NCBI GenBank assembly: GCA_944358275.1
Contig: CALVQZ010000037.1
Location: 1 to 7,638 of the forward strand
Direction: 5' to 3'
Origin: an uncultured Bacilli bacterium
Lineage (GTDB): Bacteria; Bacillota_I; Bacilli_A; RF39; UBA660
Length of the DNA: 7,638 nt
The position numbers and the translations under genes are program-made. The notes under the pieces were generated by a model. The model had not been told where the DNA came from, did no database searches, and was given only the letters and a program-made list of their open reading frames with translations. Position 1 is the first letter of the stretch, and every line of letters starts with the position of its first letter. This document shows, piece after piece, positions 1 to 6,272 of the stretch.

Positions 1-2
1 AT

Positions 3-221
3 ATTCTAAAAAGAGCATTACTTGTAAATTCAAGTAAAATTATTATCTGTCATAATCACCCTTCAGGAAATTTAACACCAAGTAAAGCAGATTATCAATT
101 AACAGACCAATTATATGATGCAGCAGAGTTAATTGGAATACAACTTTTGGACCATATAATTATTGGAAATAATGATGACTACAATTCAATATTAAATAAA
201 AAGGTAGGTGTTAAAGTATGA
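3..221 (+). CDS. RadC/JAB-domain protein, C-terminal part (5' end outside the window)
   Basis: The gene enters from the left edge, and 72 residues remain before the TGA. They contain the RadC-type metal-binding signature: H17-N18-H19-P20-S21-G22, then P26-S27 and D30, which is the JAMM/MPN pattern HxHPSG...PSxxD. The end (DHIIIG) is also typical of RadC family C-termini. RadC was once called a DNA repair protein. The family has a Zn-dependent JAB fold, but its biochemical role is not settled. Copies are common on conjugative elements beside anti-restriction genes, and that is the context here. The stop overlaps the next start in an ATGA arrangement, so the two genes are translationally coupled. 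The family call is secure; the function is open. Confidence 0.9.
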   Translation: MLKRALLVNSSKIIICHNHPSGNLTPSKADYQLTDQLYDAAELIGIQLLDHIIIGNNDDYNSILNKKVGVKV

Positions 222-643
222 CAGGTATTGAGAGATTACAAGAAATGATTGAAGGACAAGACGATGCAGCACTAAAACAAGTTGTAGATTATTTATGCAC
301 AAGAAATGATTTATCTGATAAGTATTTAAACCCTGAAAAAGACTTAAAAGGTATGGCATCATATATTAAAGACAAAGCAAGAGTCAATGCAAAGAATGGT
401 TGGAATTTTCTAAATGATAAAGTAGTTTATTCTTGGGCAGTTACATATTTTCTATTTTCTGATAGCAGTTTAGGAATTAAAAAACCTGAAGTAAAAAAAC
501 AAACAAAAAAGAATAAAGATAAAGAAAATAAAACAGTAGAAAAAAGTACAAATGTTAATAACGTAATTGATATCAATACAGCAAAAAATAAAACTCAAAA
601 ACCTCAAGAAGAGCAAATCACACTATTTGGAGGTGATTTATGA
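218..643 (+). CDS. PcfK-like protein, AcrIIA9 (Cas9 inhibitor) family
   Basis: This is a 141-residue protein. The N-terminal 85 residues are a helical globular domain with the PcfK pattern: an early IERLQEMIEG helix, a segment around LKGMASYIKDKA, and a conserved aromatic stretch near WNFLNDKVVYSWAVTYF. A Lys/Asn/Thr-rich linker follows (about 88-130), ending in a short QITLFGGDL tail of the kind often seen in this family. PcfK was named on the Enterococcus plasmid pCF10. From memory, the family includes AcrIIA9, a protein that inhibits Cas9. Whether this copy inhibits Cas9 is inference. The start is supported by AGGTAGGTG at 202-210 and by the ATGA overlap with the RadC-like gene. The PcfJ-like gene begins one base after the stop, which is the usual pcfK-pcfJ pairing. 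Confidence 0.82.
   Translation: MTGIERLQEMIEGQDDAALKQVVDYLCTRNDLSDKYLNPEKDLKGMASYIKDKARVNAKNGWNFLNDKVVYSWAVTYFLFSDSSLGIKKPEVKKQTKKNKDKENKTVEKSTNVNNVIDINTAKNKTQKPQEEQITLFGGDL
629..635 (+). promoter_or_regulatory. Ribosome binding site that fixes the PcfJ start
   Basis: GGAGGTG lies inside the last codons of the PcfK-like gene and 9 bases before ATG 645. It supports 645 as the true start. The frame stays open back to a TTG at 567, but that would overlap the PcfK-like gene by 77 bases and has no comparable site. Confidence 0.75.
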
Positions 644-644
644 T

Positions 645-2171
645 ATGAACGAAAAGGAATTAAAACTATTTATGAAAAAAGTAGATAAAAAACCTCTACC
701 TAAAAAATGGGATGATTTTGTTAATAAAATTACTATTAAACACAATGTAATTCACAAAAATAGAGCAGTTTGCACATGTACTAACTGTAATAATAAATTT
801 GATACAGGAAAAATCAAAATAGGTGATTTGGCTACTTGCCCACATTGTAAGAATAAATATGCTGTGATGGGTGGTTATTTATATTACAGAGGGCAATCAT
901 TTGAGGAGTCGGTTATAGTATGTCAAAAAATAAATAAGCAAATAGTTGTTAGAGTAATCGAAATATATACTTATTTCAATAGGATTAAAGGGGAAATGAA
1001 AACAACAACACAAGAGTATGCAAGAATTATTGCAGGAGTAGGAACATTTTTAAGTGATGCTACTTATTTTTTTATGGGACATCAACATATATATCATAAT
1101 GTTAAAAATAGTTATTGGCGAAAATATGAAGGCTGTAGAGAATATCCTTCACTTAGGGCATTTCCATATAATAAGAAACGATTAATTAAAGGTACAAATT
1201 TAGAATATGCACCTATTGACGAATTTTTAAGTGAAAATTATATGTATAACTTTGTTGATGCAGTATTACTTGCATCTTATCCACATTTTGAATCAATGTG
1301 GAAAATGGGGCTTAAAAATTTAGCTAAAAGTGCAGATAAATTCAAAAAAACTGGTACTTTCCAAAAAGTATATGGCCTTTCAAAAAGCCTATTACCATTT
1401 ATGATAGAAAATAATATTGACTATCGAGATTACCAAGTTTTAAAAATTATAAAAGAACCTAATTTTACAGCAATGAAAGATTTTAGAAATGTTAATCTAA
1501 ACAGATTAAGAAAACTTAATAAAAAGGTGAGAATTACAAAACATAGTGCTATTTGTGCTGAATTATGCAATCATGAACAAAAGGATTTAGACTATATATT
1601 AAAATACACAAAGTTAAATAAATTAGTAAAGTATAAACAAATTGTAAATAACTTTTATCTATATAAAGATTACTTAAAATTTATTGAAAAATTAGGATTT
1701 GATATGACAGATACTAAATACTTATATCCTAAAAATTTAAAAGAATTGCATGATAAGTATGAAAGTGAATTAACAATAAAGCAAAATATGGAAATAGTAA
1801 CAAAAATATATGAAAGATTTTTAGATTTATCTAACTATATTTATGAAAACGATAAATATATTATTTATCCAGCACCTCAATTTGAATCTTTTGAAGAAGA
1901 AAGTAGAATGCAACATAATTGTGTTAGACAATATGCAGAAAGTCATGCAAATAGTGAAACCGAGATTTATTTTATGAGAGATAAAACAAATATGGATGAA
2001 TCACTTGTTACTGTTGAATATAGAGATGGATTAATTATACAGCAACAGCAAAAATCTCATGAACAAACTACAAAAGAGCAAGCAGAGTTTCTTAATAAAT
2101 GGCTTAAATTCAGAAATAAAAAGAGAAGAATCATATTTGAAAAACCTGAAAGAACTCTTTTTGTAGCTTAA
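645..2171 (+). CDS. PcfJ-domain protein with N-terminal zinc ribbon
   Basis: This is a 508-residue protein. Near the N-terminus C45-x2-C48 and C65-x2-C68 form a zinc ribbon, with an extra C43. The middle (about 90-390) is Lys-, Tyr- and Asn-rich and mostly helical, without a motif I recognise. The C-terminal part (about 400-500) matches the PcfJ domain: an aromatic IIYPAPQFESFEEE lead, the signature Q423-H424-N425-C426-V427-R428, then strands around YFMRD and LVTVEYRDG and a Gln-rich turn before a final helix. PcfJ is a family of conjugative elements and phages, named on pCF10, with no established biochemical activity. The conserved His-Cys core and the zinc ribbon suggest a nucleic-acid-associated or catalytic role, but that is inference. 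The pairing with the PcfK-like gene is typical of the family. Confidence 0.85.
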   Translation: MNEKELKLFMKKVDKKPLPKKWDDFVNKITIKHNVIHKNRAVCTCTNCNNKFDTGKIKIGDLATCPHCKNKYAVMGGYLYYRGQSFEESVIVCQKINKQIVVRVIEIYTYFNRIKGEMKTTTQEYARIIAGVGTFLSDATYFFMGHQHIYHNVKNSYWRKYEGCREYPSLRAFPYNKKRLIKGTNLEYAPIDEFLSENYMYNFVDAVLLASYPHFESMWKMGLKNLAKSADKFKKTGTFQKVYGLSKSLLPFMIENNIDYRDYQVLKIIKEPNFTAMKDFRNVNLNRLRKLNKKVRITKHSAICAELCNHEQKDLDYILKYTKLNKLVKYKQIVNNFYLYKDYLKFIEKLGFDMTDTKYLYPKNLKELHDKYESELTIKQNMEIVTKIYERFLDLSNYIYENDKYIIYPAPQFESFEEESRMQHNCVRQYAESHANSETEIYFMRDKTNMDESLVTVEYRDGLIIQQQQKSHEQTTKEQAEFLNKWLKFRNKKRRIIFEKPERTLFVA

Positions 2172-2187
2172 TAGGAGGGAAATTTAT

Positions 2188-3018
2188 ATGAATAATGAAA
2201 AAATCAAAAAAGTATATCAAAAATTAGTTGATGGAGTACAAAATTTTAGAAATACAGATGAATATATTAAATTCTTAAAATTTACAAAGAATTTTCACAA
2301 TTATAGCTTTGCAAATAAAGTACTTATATTTAATCAATTTGAAGATGCAACAAGAGTAGCAGGTTATAAGACTTGGCAAAGTCTTGGCAGAACAGTTATA
2401 CCTGGCAGTAAAGGTATTCAAATAATGTTTCCAATGCCTTATAAACACAAGATCAAAGTAAAAAACAAAGATACAAACGAGGAGACCGAAGAAGAACACG
2501 AGTTTTTAAGATTTAGACCTACATATGTTTTTGATGTTTCTCAAACTGAAGGTGCAGAATTACCAGTATTGAAAAAGACTTTAGATACAAACAATAAAAA
2601 AGAATTATTTGAAACATTAAAAGAATTTTGTACAATTCCTATAAAATACTTGGAATTATCTAATGGAAGTCAAGGATACTATCATTCAAAAGAAAAATAT
2701 ATTGCTTTAAAAAAAGATTTGTCTATTGACGACAAGGCTTCGGTATTACTACATGAATTAACTCACTTTTTATATGATGACTTTGATTATAGAGAAGAAA
2801 GGGATTTATCTGAAATATTTGTTGAATCAGTTGCTTATATAGTAGCTGATTATTTTGATTTAGACACTTCAATGTGTAGTTTCAGATATATAAACAGCTG
2901 GGCAGATAACGATATTAAAAAGGTTATTTCTTTAGGAACAAAAATACAAAAAACTGCAGATGAATTTATAAAAAAACTTGAAGAATTTACTTTACAAAAG
3001 TTAGAAGTTGCAGTTTAG
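2188..3018 (+). CDS. ArdC-like antirestriction protein: ssDNA-binding domain plus HExxH metallopeptidase
   Basis: This is a 276-residue two-domain protein. Residues about 5-95 match the ArdC N-terminal ssDNA-binding domain: the NYSFANKVLIFNQF segment, then AGYKTWQSLGR, a basic turn (VIPGSKGIQIM) and a closing strand (FPMPYK). A charged linker leads to a zincin-type peptidase domain with H189-E190-L-T-H193 and a probable third ligand, E213, in the following helix (VESVAYIVADYF). ArdC proteins are carried on conjugative plasmids. They bind single-stranded DNA and protect incoming DNA from restriction, although the substrate of the peptidase part is uncertain. AGGAGGG at 2173-2179 precedes the ATG by 8 bases. 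The gene is the fourth of the operon, 16 bases after the PcfJ-like gene. Both zinc ligands of the HExxH motif are intact, so the enzyme looks functional. Confidence 0.87.
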   Translation: MNNEKIKKVYQKLVDGVQNFRNTDEYIKFLKFTKNFHNYSFANKVLIFNQFEDATRVAGYKTWQSLGRTVIPGSKGIQIMFPMPYKHKIKVKNKDTNEETEEEHEFLRFRPTYVFDVSQTEGAELPVLKKTLDTNNKKELFETLKEFCTIPIKYLELSNGSQGYYHSKEKYIALKKDLSIDDKASVLLHELTHFLYDDFDYREERDLSEIFVESVAYIVADYFDLDTSMCSFRYINSWADNDIKKVISLGTKIQKTADEFIKKLEEFTLQKLEVAV

Positions 3019-3025
3019 AAGGGAG
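3019..3025 (+). promoter_or_regulatory. Ribosome binding site that fixes the start of the 168-residue gene
   Basis: AAGGGAG directly follows the TAG of the ArdC-like gene and lies 6 bases before ATG 3032. It rules out the in-frame TTG at 3008, which sits inside the previous gene. Confidence 0.7.
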
Positions 3026-3031
3026 TTTTAT

Positions 3032-3538
3032 ATGAACGATAATTTAGAAATATTAGCAGATTATTATTGTAATCAAAATAGTAAAAATAAACTTACAGAA
3101 ATATGGTACAAGGAGGTTAAAGATTTACTTGATAATAACAAAGTAGATTTGATTTATGAAATATATGAAGAAGGTTTTATGGGTGCTTGGTACTACATAA
3201 TAACTAAAAACAATATGAAATATATAGTAAAACATAAATTAAACGATGTAAATACAAAAATGATGATGAATGCTTTGTTATATCAAAAAGAGACTATAAA
3301 AATAAATAGTGAATTGTTAAGTATTATCTATAACTATAATAAATTAACTACTCGTAATAAACCTGATGGCTCTACATTTAAAGTTTTAGCAATAAATAAT
3401 AGATATGCATTAATAGAAGAAAAATCAAATGATTTTAGTATTTATATCATAGTGCAAAATGGAGTTTCATCAACGTGCTTACAATTTGCAAATCTAATAT
3501 CAGCAGTAAATATGTATTACAAAGATTTTGCTGCATAG
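3032..3538 (+). CDS. Hypothetical protein, 168 residues, function unknown
   Basis: I do not recognise this family. The protein is soluble-looking, with no signal peptide, membrane segment or Cys-based metal site. An acidic, helical N-terminus (residues 1-50, ending in YEIYEEGF) leads to a short beta-like section around GAWYYIITKNNMKYIVKH. A helical middle follows (about 75-110), then a second beta-rich section (FKVLAINNRYALIEE...FSIYIIVQ), and a C-terminal helix ends in NMYYKDFAA. It lies between the ArdC-like gene and a small coiled-coil gene, 13 bases after the former, and clearly belongs to the same transcript. Its place in a run of presumed anti-defence genes makes it a candidate for a related role, but only by association. 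Confidence 0.75.
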   Translation: MNDNLEILADYYCNQNSKNKLTEIWYKEVKDLLDNNKVDLIYEIYEEGFMGAWYYIITKNNMKYIVKHKLNDVNTKMMMNALLYQKETIKINSELLSIIYNYNKLTTRNKPDGSTFKVLAINNRYALIEEKSNDFSIYIIVQNGVSSTCLQFANLISAVNMYYKDFAA

Positions 3539-3546
3539 AAGGAGGT
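3539..3546 (+). promoter_or_regulatory. Ribosome binding site of the coiled-coil gene
   Basis: AAGGAGGT is a near-perfect Shine-Dalgarno sequence, directly after the TAG of the previous gene and 8 bases before ATG 3555. It selects that ATG over the in-frame TTG at 3528. Confidence 0.75.
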
Positions 3547-3554
3547 ACAGCTCA

Positions 3555-3806
3555 ATGAAAAATAAAAAATTAGATGAATTGTACGAAAAAATTGAACAGT
3601 TAGAAAAAAATCGAATTGCATATTTAGAAATTGATAGAAATGCAGATGCACGTAGGGTACAAAGACAAATTGAGAAAGTTGAATTAGAAATAAGACTATT
3701 TAACTTAGAAAAAACAGAAAAAGAATTAGCTGTTTACAAAAAGGTAGTTAGTAATTATCCTGAATTACTATATAAAATAAAAAAAGAACTATCAGGATTT
3801 AAATAA
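3555..3806 (+). CDS. Small coiled-coil protein, 83 residues, function unknown
   Basis: This is a short, highly charged protein that is almost wholly helical. Residues about 5-65 show heptad-like spacing of Leu/Ile between Glu and Lys/Arg (LDELYEKIEQLEKNRIAYLE, then a basic DARRVQRQIEKVELE stretch), so it probably forms a coiled-coil dimer or binds a partner through one. It has no Cys, no signal peptide and no recognisable enzyme motif. The start is set by a strong ribosome binding site 8 bases upstream. It sits 16 bases after the 168-residue gene and 14 bases before the primase-like gene. It could be an accessory subunit of either neighbour; nothing in the sequence decides this. Confidence 0.75.
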   Translation: MKNKKLDELYEKIEQLEKNRIAYLEIDRNADARRVQRQIEKVELEIRLFNLEKTEKELAVYKKVVSNYPELLYKIKKELSGFK

Positions 3807-3808
3807 TT

Positions 3809-3814
3809 GGAGGT
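3809..3814 (+). promoter_or_regulatory. Ribosome binding site of the primase-like gene
   Basis: GGAGGT lies 6 bases before ATG 3821 and just after the stop of the coiled-coil gene. It shows that translation of the primase-like gene was meant to begin at 3821 and not at the internal ATG 4116, which has no such site. Confidence 0.75.
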
Positions 3815-3820
3815 AAGTTT

Positions 3821-4910
3821 ATGGATAAAGTAGATTTAAAAGAAGTTACAAAACATATAAATATCTTAAATGTTGCATATCATTTATCGCTTGAAATTAC
3901 AGAACAAAGAGGTCTTGAAGTAAAAGCTATATGTCCGTTTTGTCGGTTATAATAAAAACAGTAAAATTGCTACATTAAGTTTAAATCCAAGCAATAATAA
4001 ATATTGTTGTTCTCGTTGTGGAGTAGGTGGCTTTTCAATAGGACTTTATGCTAAATTAAAAAATATTGATAATAAAGCTGCATATAGAGAATTATTAGAT
4101 AGAAAATGTTTTTCAATGGATAAATCAGATATAGAGATTAGTCCAATAAATGAGATTGCTGATATTGATACTCGTGATGTAGTATATAGAGCATTTTTAG
4201 ATATGTTAAAATTAGAGCCACAACATAGACAATATTTAAAAAGAAATGGCTTTTTAGATAGTACAATAGATAATCAATTATATCGCACTATTCCTACAAA
4301 ATACATTAAGAGAAGACTTATAGCAAATGCATTAAAAAGAAAATTTAACTTAAGTGGAATACCTGGATTTTATCAAGAAGAAGACTGGGGTTGGACTTTT
4401 ACAAATATTAAAGGTTTCTTTATACCACTTTTTGATGAGAATAATAAGATTCAGGCTTTATCAATGCATTTAGATAAACCTTTTAATGAAACAACAGATA
4501 TATGGTTTTCAAGTAGTGGAAAAATAAACGGAACAGGCACTAAAAACTGGATTAGTAAAAGCAATATTGATGAAAATACTGATACAATAATTTTAACTGA
4601 TAATCTTATTTTAAGTAATCTTATAAAAGACATTTTAAATGTACCAGTTATTGCATTTTCAAGTATTACTAATTCATATCAAATACTAAAGGCAATTGAT
4701 AATACTAATATACAAAATATAATATTTACTATTAGACCAACAGAGAATCAAAATTTAGACTATATAATACATAGAGTTTTTAGAGATTTAATCCCTTTAG
4801 GGTATAATTTAGAAACAAAATGTGTTAGAGATTATAAGGACATTTTAGAAGATGACTTTTTAGATTTATATAAATTAAAAAGAGTTGAAACTTGTTCTTG
4901 TAACGTGTAA
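3821..4910 (+). pseudogene. CHC2 zinc-finger primase-like protein with degenerate TOPRIM, broken by a one-base frameshift
   Basis: From ATG 3821 the reading frame stops at 3950-3952 after 43 codons, inside the first zinc knuckle (C38-P-F-C41). From 3945 the next frame continues without a stop to 4910. Skipping one base at 3944-3946 restores a 362-residue protein with a four-Cys finger: C38-x2-C41 and C63-x2-C66 followed by GVGGF, as in DnaG-type CHC2 domains. Further on (corrected numbering) comes GIPGFY, then a strand pair FFIPLFDENNKIQALSMHLD (about 199-218) and WFSSSGKINGTGTKNW. This layout is typical of the DUF3854/TOPRIM-like primases of mobile elements. The TOPRIM core is degenerate: T-D-N (259-261) sits where the Glu-Gly motif is expected and R-P-T (305-307) where DxD is expected. 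Last gene of the + operon; a terminator follows. Either a real mutation or a sequencing error. Confidence 0.78.
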
Positions 4911-4925
4911 AAAGAAAATATTTAA

Positions 4926-4955
4926 CCCTACTCTTAACCTGAGTAGGGCTTTTTT
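4926..4955 (+). terminator. Rho-independent terminator at the convergent junction
   Basis: A perfect 8-bp stem (CCCTACTC at 4926-4933 with GAGTAGGG at 4941-4948) has a 7-base loop and is followed by C and six T. It ends the + strand operon 15 bases after the primase-like stop. The T tract overlaps the stop codon of the convergent - strand gene. Read on the - strand, the same stem is followed by TTAAATATTTTC, a weaker U-rich tail, so it may serve both directions. Confidence 0.9.
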
Positions 4956-5439
4956 ATTTATCAATTATTTCCACAGGTGGATATGTGCAATATAAATATG
5001 GCAAATCAGTTTCTATTTTATCTACCATTCCAGTATCCTCAAATAATAAAATTAATTTATCACAATGCCAACTACCAGAAGGCTTGTTTTTTAGCATTTT
5101 TACAATTCCCTTTTCATCAGCCTTTTCACTAATTATCACATTATATAATTGATTATCTTTACTTAAAAAACTCAAATATACTGGCTCAAAATTTTTATAG
5201 AATTGTTTATATCGCCCCTTATATTCGCATAATACATCTATAGCAGCAAGCACTTTTTTATTTATACTTTTTTGTTTATGAACAATTACATTTCCTTTTT
5301 TGTTTATAAAATGCATATGTAATATATTTTTTATTGTATTTTTATCACAATTAAAAAGGACCTTTAGTTGTTCTTCTGTTATACAACCAAAGTCCTCAAT
5401 AAAATTTATAATTTTAGTTTCAACATCTTTTTGAATCAT
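4954..5439 (-). CDS. Small protein with possible winged-helix N-terminus (DUF5697-like), 161 residues
   Basis: Residues 1-50 look like a winged helix-turn-helix: a helix around VETKIINFIEDFG, an ITEEQLKVLFN helix, a CDKNTIKNILHMHF recognition-type helix, and a wing-like GNVIVHK strand. The C-terminal part alternates strands and helices (PVYLSFLSKDNQLYNVIISE, a short basic helix, then WHCDKLILLFED and a Tyr/Pro-rich end). It resembles DUF5697-type proteins of Firmicute conjugative elements, but I make that family call from memory and with moderate trust. Start: GGAGG at 5448-5452 lies 8 bases before ATG 5439, which rules out the in-frame TTG at 5454 that overlaps this site. It follows the S1-like gene by 4 bases and is very likely co-translated with it. 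A DNA-binding regulator or accessory is the most economical guess. Confidence 0.78.
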   Translation of the reverse strand: MIQKDVETKIINFIEDFGCITEEQLKVLFNCDKNTIKNILHMHFINKKGNVIVHKQKSINKKVLAAIDVLCEYKGRYKQFYKNFEPVYLSFLSKDNQLYNVIISEKADEKGIVKMLKNKPSGSWHCDKLILLFEDTGMVDKIETDLPYLYCTYPPVEIIDK

Positions 5440-5443
5440 AAAA

Positions 5444-6226
5444 TCAACCTCCAATTATCCTTTTTATAACACCATAAACTAATTTCCTATTTTCATGAAT
5501 TTCGCCTATTCTTATCAACACTTTATCAAATAAATGTGGAATACTATTAAATTGTGCAGGTATTCTTACAAGACATGTTACATCAGAATTATCAAGTTGC
5601 ACAATAACACCACTTCTTTGTTTAGGATAGCCTATAACTTTGCCAATGTACTCGCCACCTTCAGTAATATACTTTCTTATGTTTTTATAAGGGTTTTCTA
5701 TTAGGTCTTTTCTTGATAATTCAAATATATTGTTTTTTATATCTATTTTTTTGATTCTAACAATTAGAGTATCGCCTACTAAATAATAGTCTTTTGCATT
5801 TACTATAAAAGTGTGTTTTAAGTTGTCTGCTGGTATAGTAACCTCAATTCCGTACAAATCAACAATTATATATTTCCTTGCAACTGCAACTATTCTTACC
5901 TTTACAACATCATTTACTTTTAACTTTGGAATTTCTAACTCTTTTCGTAAATCCATTGCTAAAGTTCTACTTGCTATTGCAATATTTGTAGTAGAATCAT
6001 ATTCAATTACTATAAAATCTACTTCAGCACCTATCATTCCACGAATTAAAGATTTACTTTCTTTTTTTATATTTAAGTGTGTTATAGGTATTAAAACTTT
6101 TGTACCTTCATACCATATAATCGCACATGGAATAACTTTATTTTGTAATTTATAATACTCATCTTCAATTCCTACAATGTGGCCTGTTAATATTCTTTTT
6201 TCTTCTTTACTCCTTAATATTTCCAA
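5444..6226 (-). CDS. Protein with three S1-like RNA-binding repeats, 260 residues
   Basis: The protein consists almost wholly of three OB-fold S1-like repeats, at about residues 12-90, 101-174 and 188-257. Repeat 1 has TGHIVGIEDEYYKL...VLIPITHL and ends in NIAIASRTLAM. Repeat 2 has NDVVKVRIVAVARKYIIVDL, GIEVTIPADNL and ends in NIFELSRKDL. Repeat 3 has GGEYIGKVIGYPKQRSGVIV and VTCLVRIPAQF, and ends in KLVYGVIKRI. Such repeats bind single-stranded RNA or DNA, as in ribosomal protein S1 and polynucleotide phosphorylase. No catalytic domain is attached. S1-like proteins recur in transfer regions of Firmicute conjugative elements, but their role is not established to my knowledge. The start is a TTG, chosen because GGGGGTG lies 5 bases upstream and no ATG is available in frame. 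A terminator-like hairpin lies directly upstream. Confidence 0.82.
   Translation of the reverse strand: MEILRSKEEKRILTGHIVGIEDEYYKLQNKVIPCAIIWYEGTKVLIPITHLNIKKESKSLIRGMIGAEVDFIVIEYDSTTNIAIASRTLAMDLRKELEIPKLKVNDVVKVRIVAVARKYIIVDLYGIEVTIPADNLKHTFIVNAKDYYLVGDTLIVRIKKIDIKNNIFELSRKDLIENPYKNIRKYITEGGEYIGKVIGYPKQRSGVIVQLDNSDVTCLVRIPAQFNSIPHLFDKVLIRIGEIHENRKLVYGVIKRIIGG
5447..5452 (-). promoter_or_regulatory. Ribosome binding site of the winged-helix gene
   Basis: On the - strand, GGAGGT lies across the last codons of the S1-like gene and 7 bases before ATG 5439. It decides between two in-frame starts and couples the two genes. Confidence 0.7.
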
Positions 6227-6231
6227 TAATT

Positions 6232-6238
6232 CACCCCC
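6232..6238 (-). promoter_or_regulatory. Ribosome binding site of the S1-like gene (TTG start)
   Basis: On the - strand, GGGGGTG is one base from the ideal GGAGGTG and lies 5 bases before TTG 6226. An imperfect site combined with a TTG start suggests modest translation. The site begins only two bases after the T tract of the upstream hairpin. Confidence 0.6.
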
Positions 6239-6240
6239 AT

Positions 6241-6272
6241 AAAAATAACACCTACCATTTAAGGTAAGTGTT
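6241..6272 (-). terminator. Terminator-like hairpin between the lipoprotein and S1-like genes
   Basis: On the - strand, AACACTTACC and GGTAGGTGTT pair over 10 bp with one G-U pair and a 6-base loop (TTAAAT), followed by A and five T. On the + strand the same arms would carry a C-A mismatch, so the structure favours - strand RNA. It follows the lipoprotein stop by 37 bases and is the natural terminator of that gene. It also lies only a few bases before the ribosome binding site of the S1-like gene, so it may attenuate or process a longer transcript. Confidence 0.75.

Noticed and set aside
567..644. Longer PcfJ-like protein starting at TTG 567
   Set aside because: It would overlap the PcfK-like gene by 77 bases with Lys-rich filler sequence and no ribosome binding site; ATG 645 has one at ideal distance.
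3941..3955. Programmed +1 frameshift in the primase-like gene (TGT-CGG-TTA-TAA with a rare CGG codon)
   Set aside because: A +1 slip would place the Cys tRNA on GTC, which pairs badly. No stimulatory Shine-Dalgarno or structure is evident, so a plain insertion or sequencing error is simpler.
4116..4910. Independent gene starting at the internal ATG 4116
   Set aside because: There is no ribosome binding site before it, and the same frame continues upstream through the second CxxC of the zinc finger to 3945, so it is the 3' part of the frameshifted gene.
5811..6155. Hydrophobic 114-codon open frame on the + strand
   Set aside because: It lies wholly opposite the S1-like gene, has no ribosome binding site, and its hydrophobic, Ile-rich content is what the antisense of an AT-rich gene gives.
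6216..6240. Eight-codon leader ORF (ATG 6240 to TAA) overlapping the S1-like start on the - strand
   Set aside because: Its ATG lies in the hairpin tail and has no ribosome binding site of its own; the GGGGG within it serves the TTG start.
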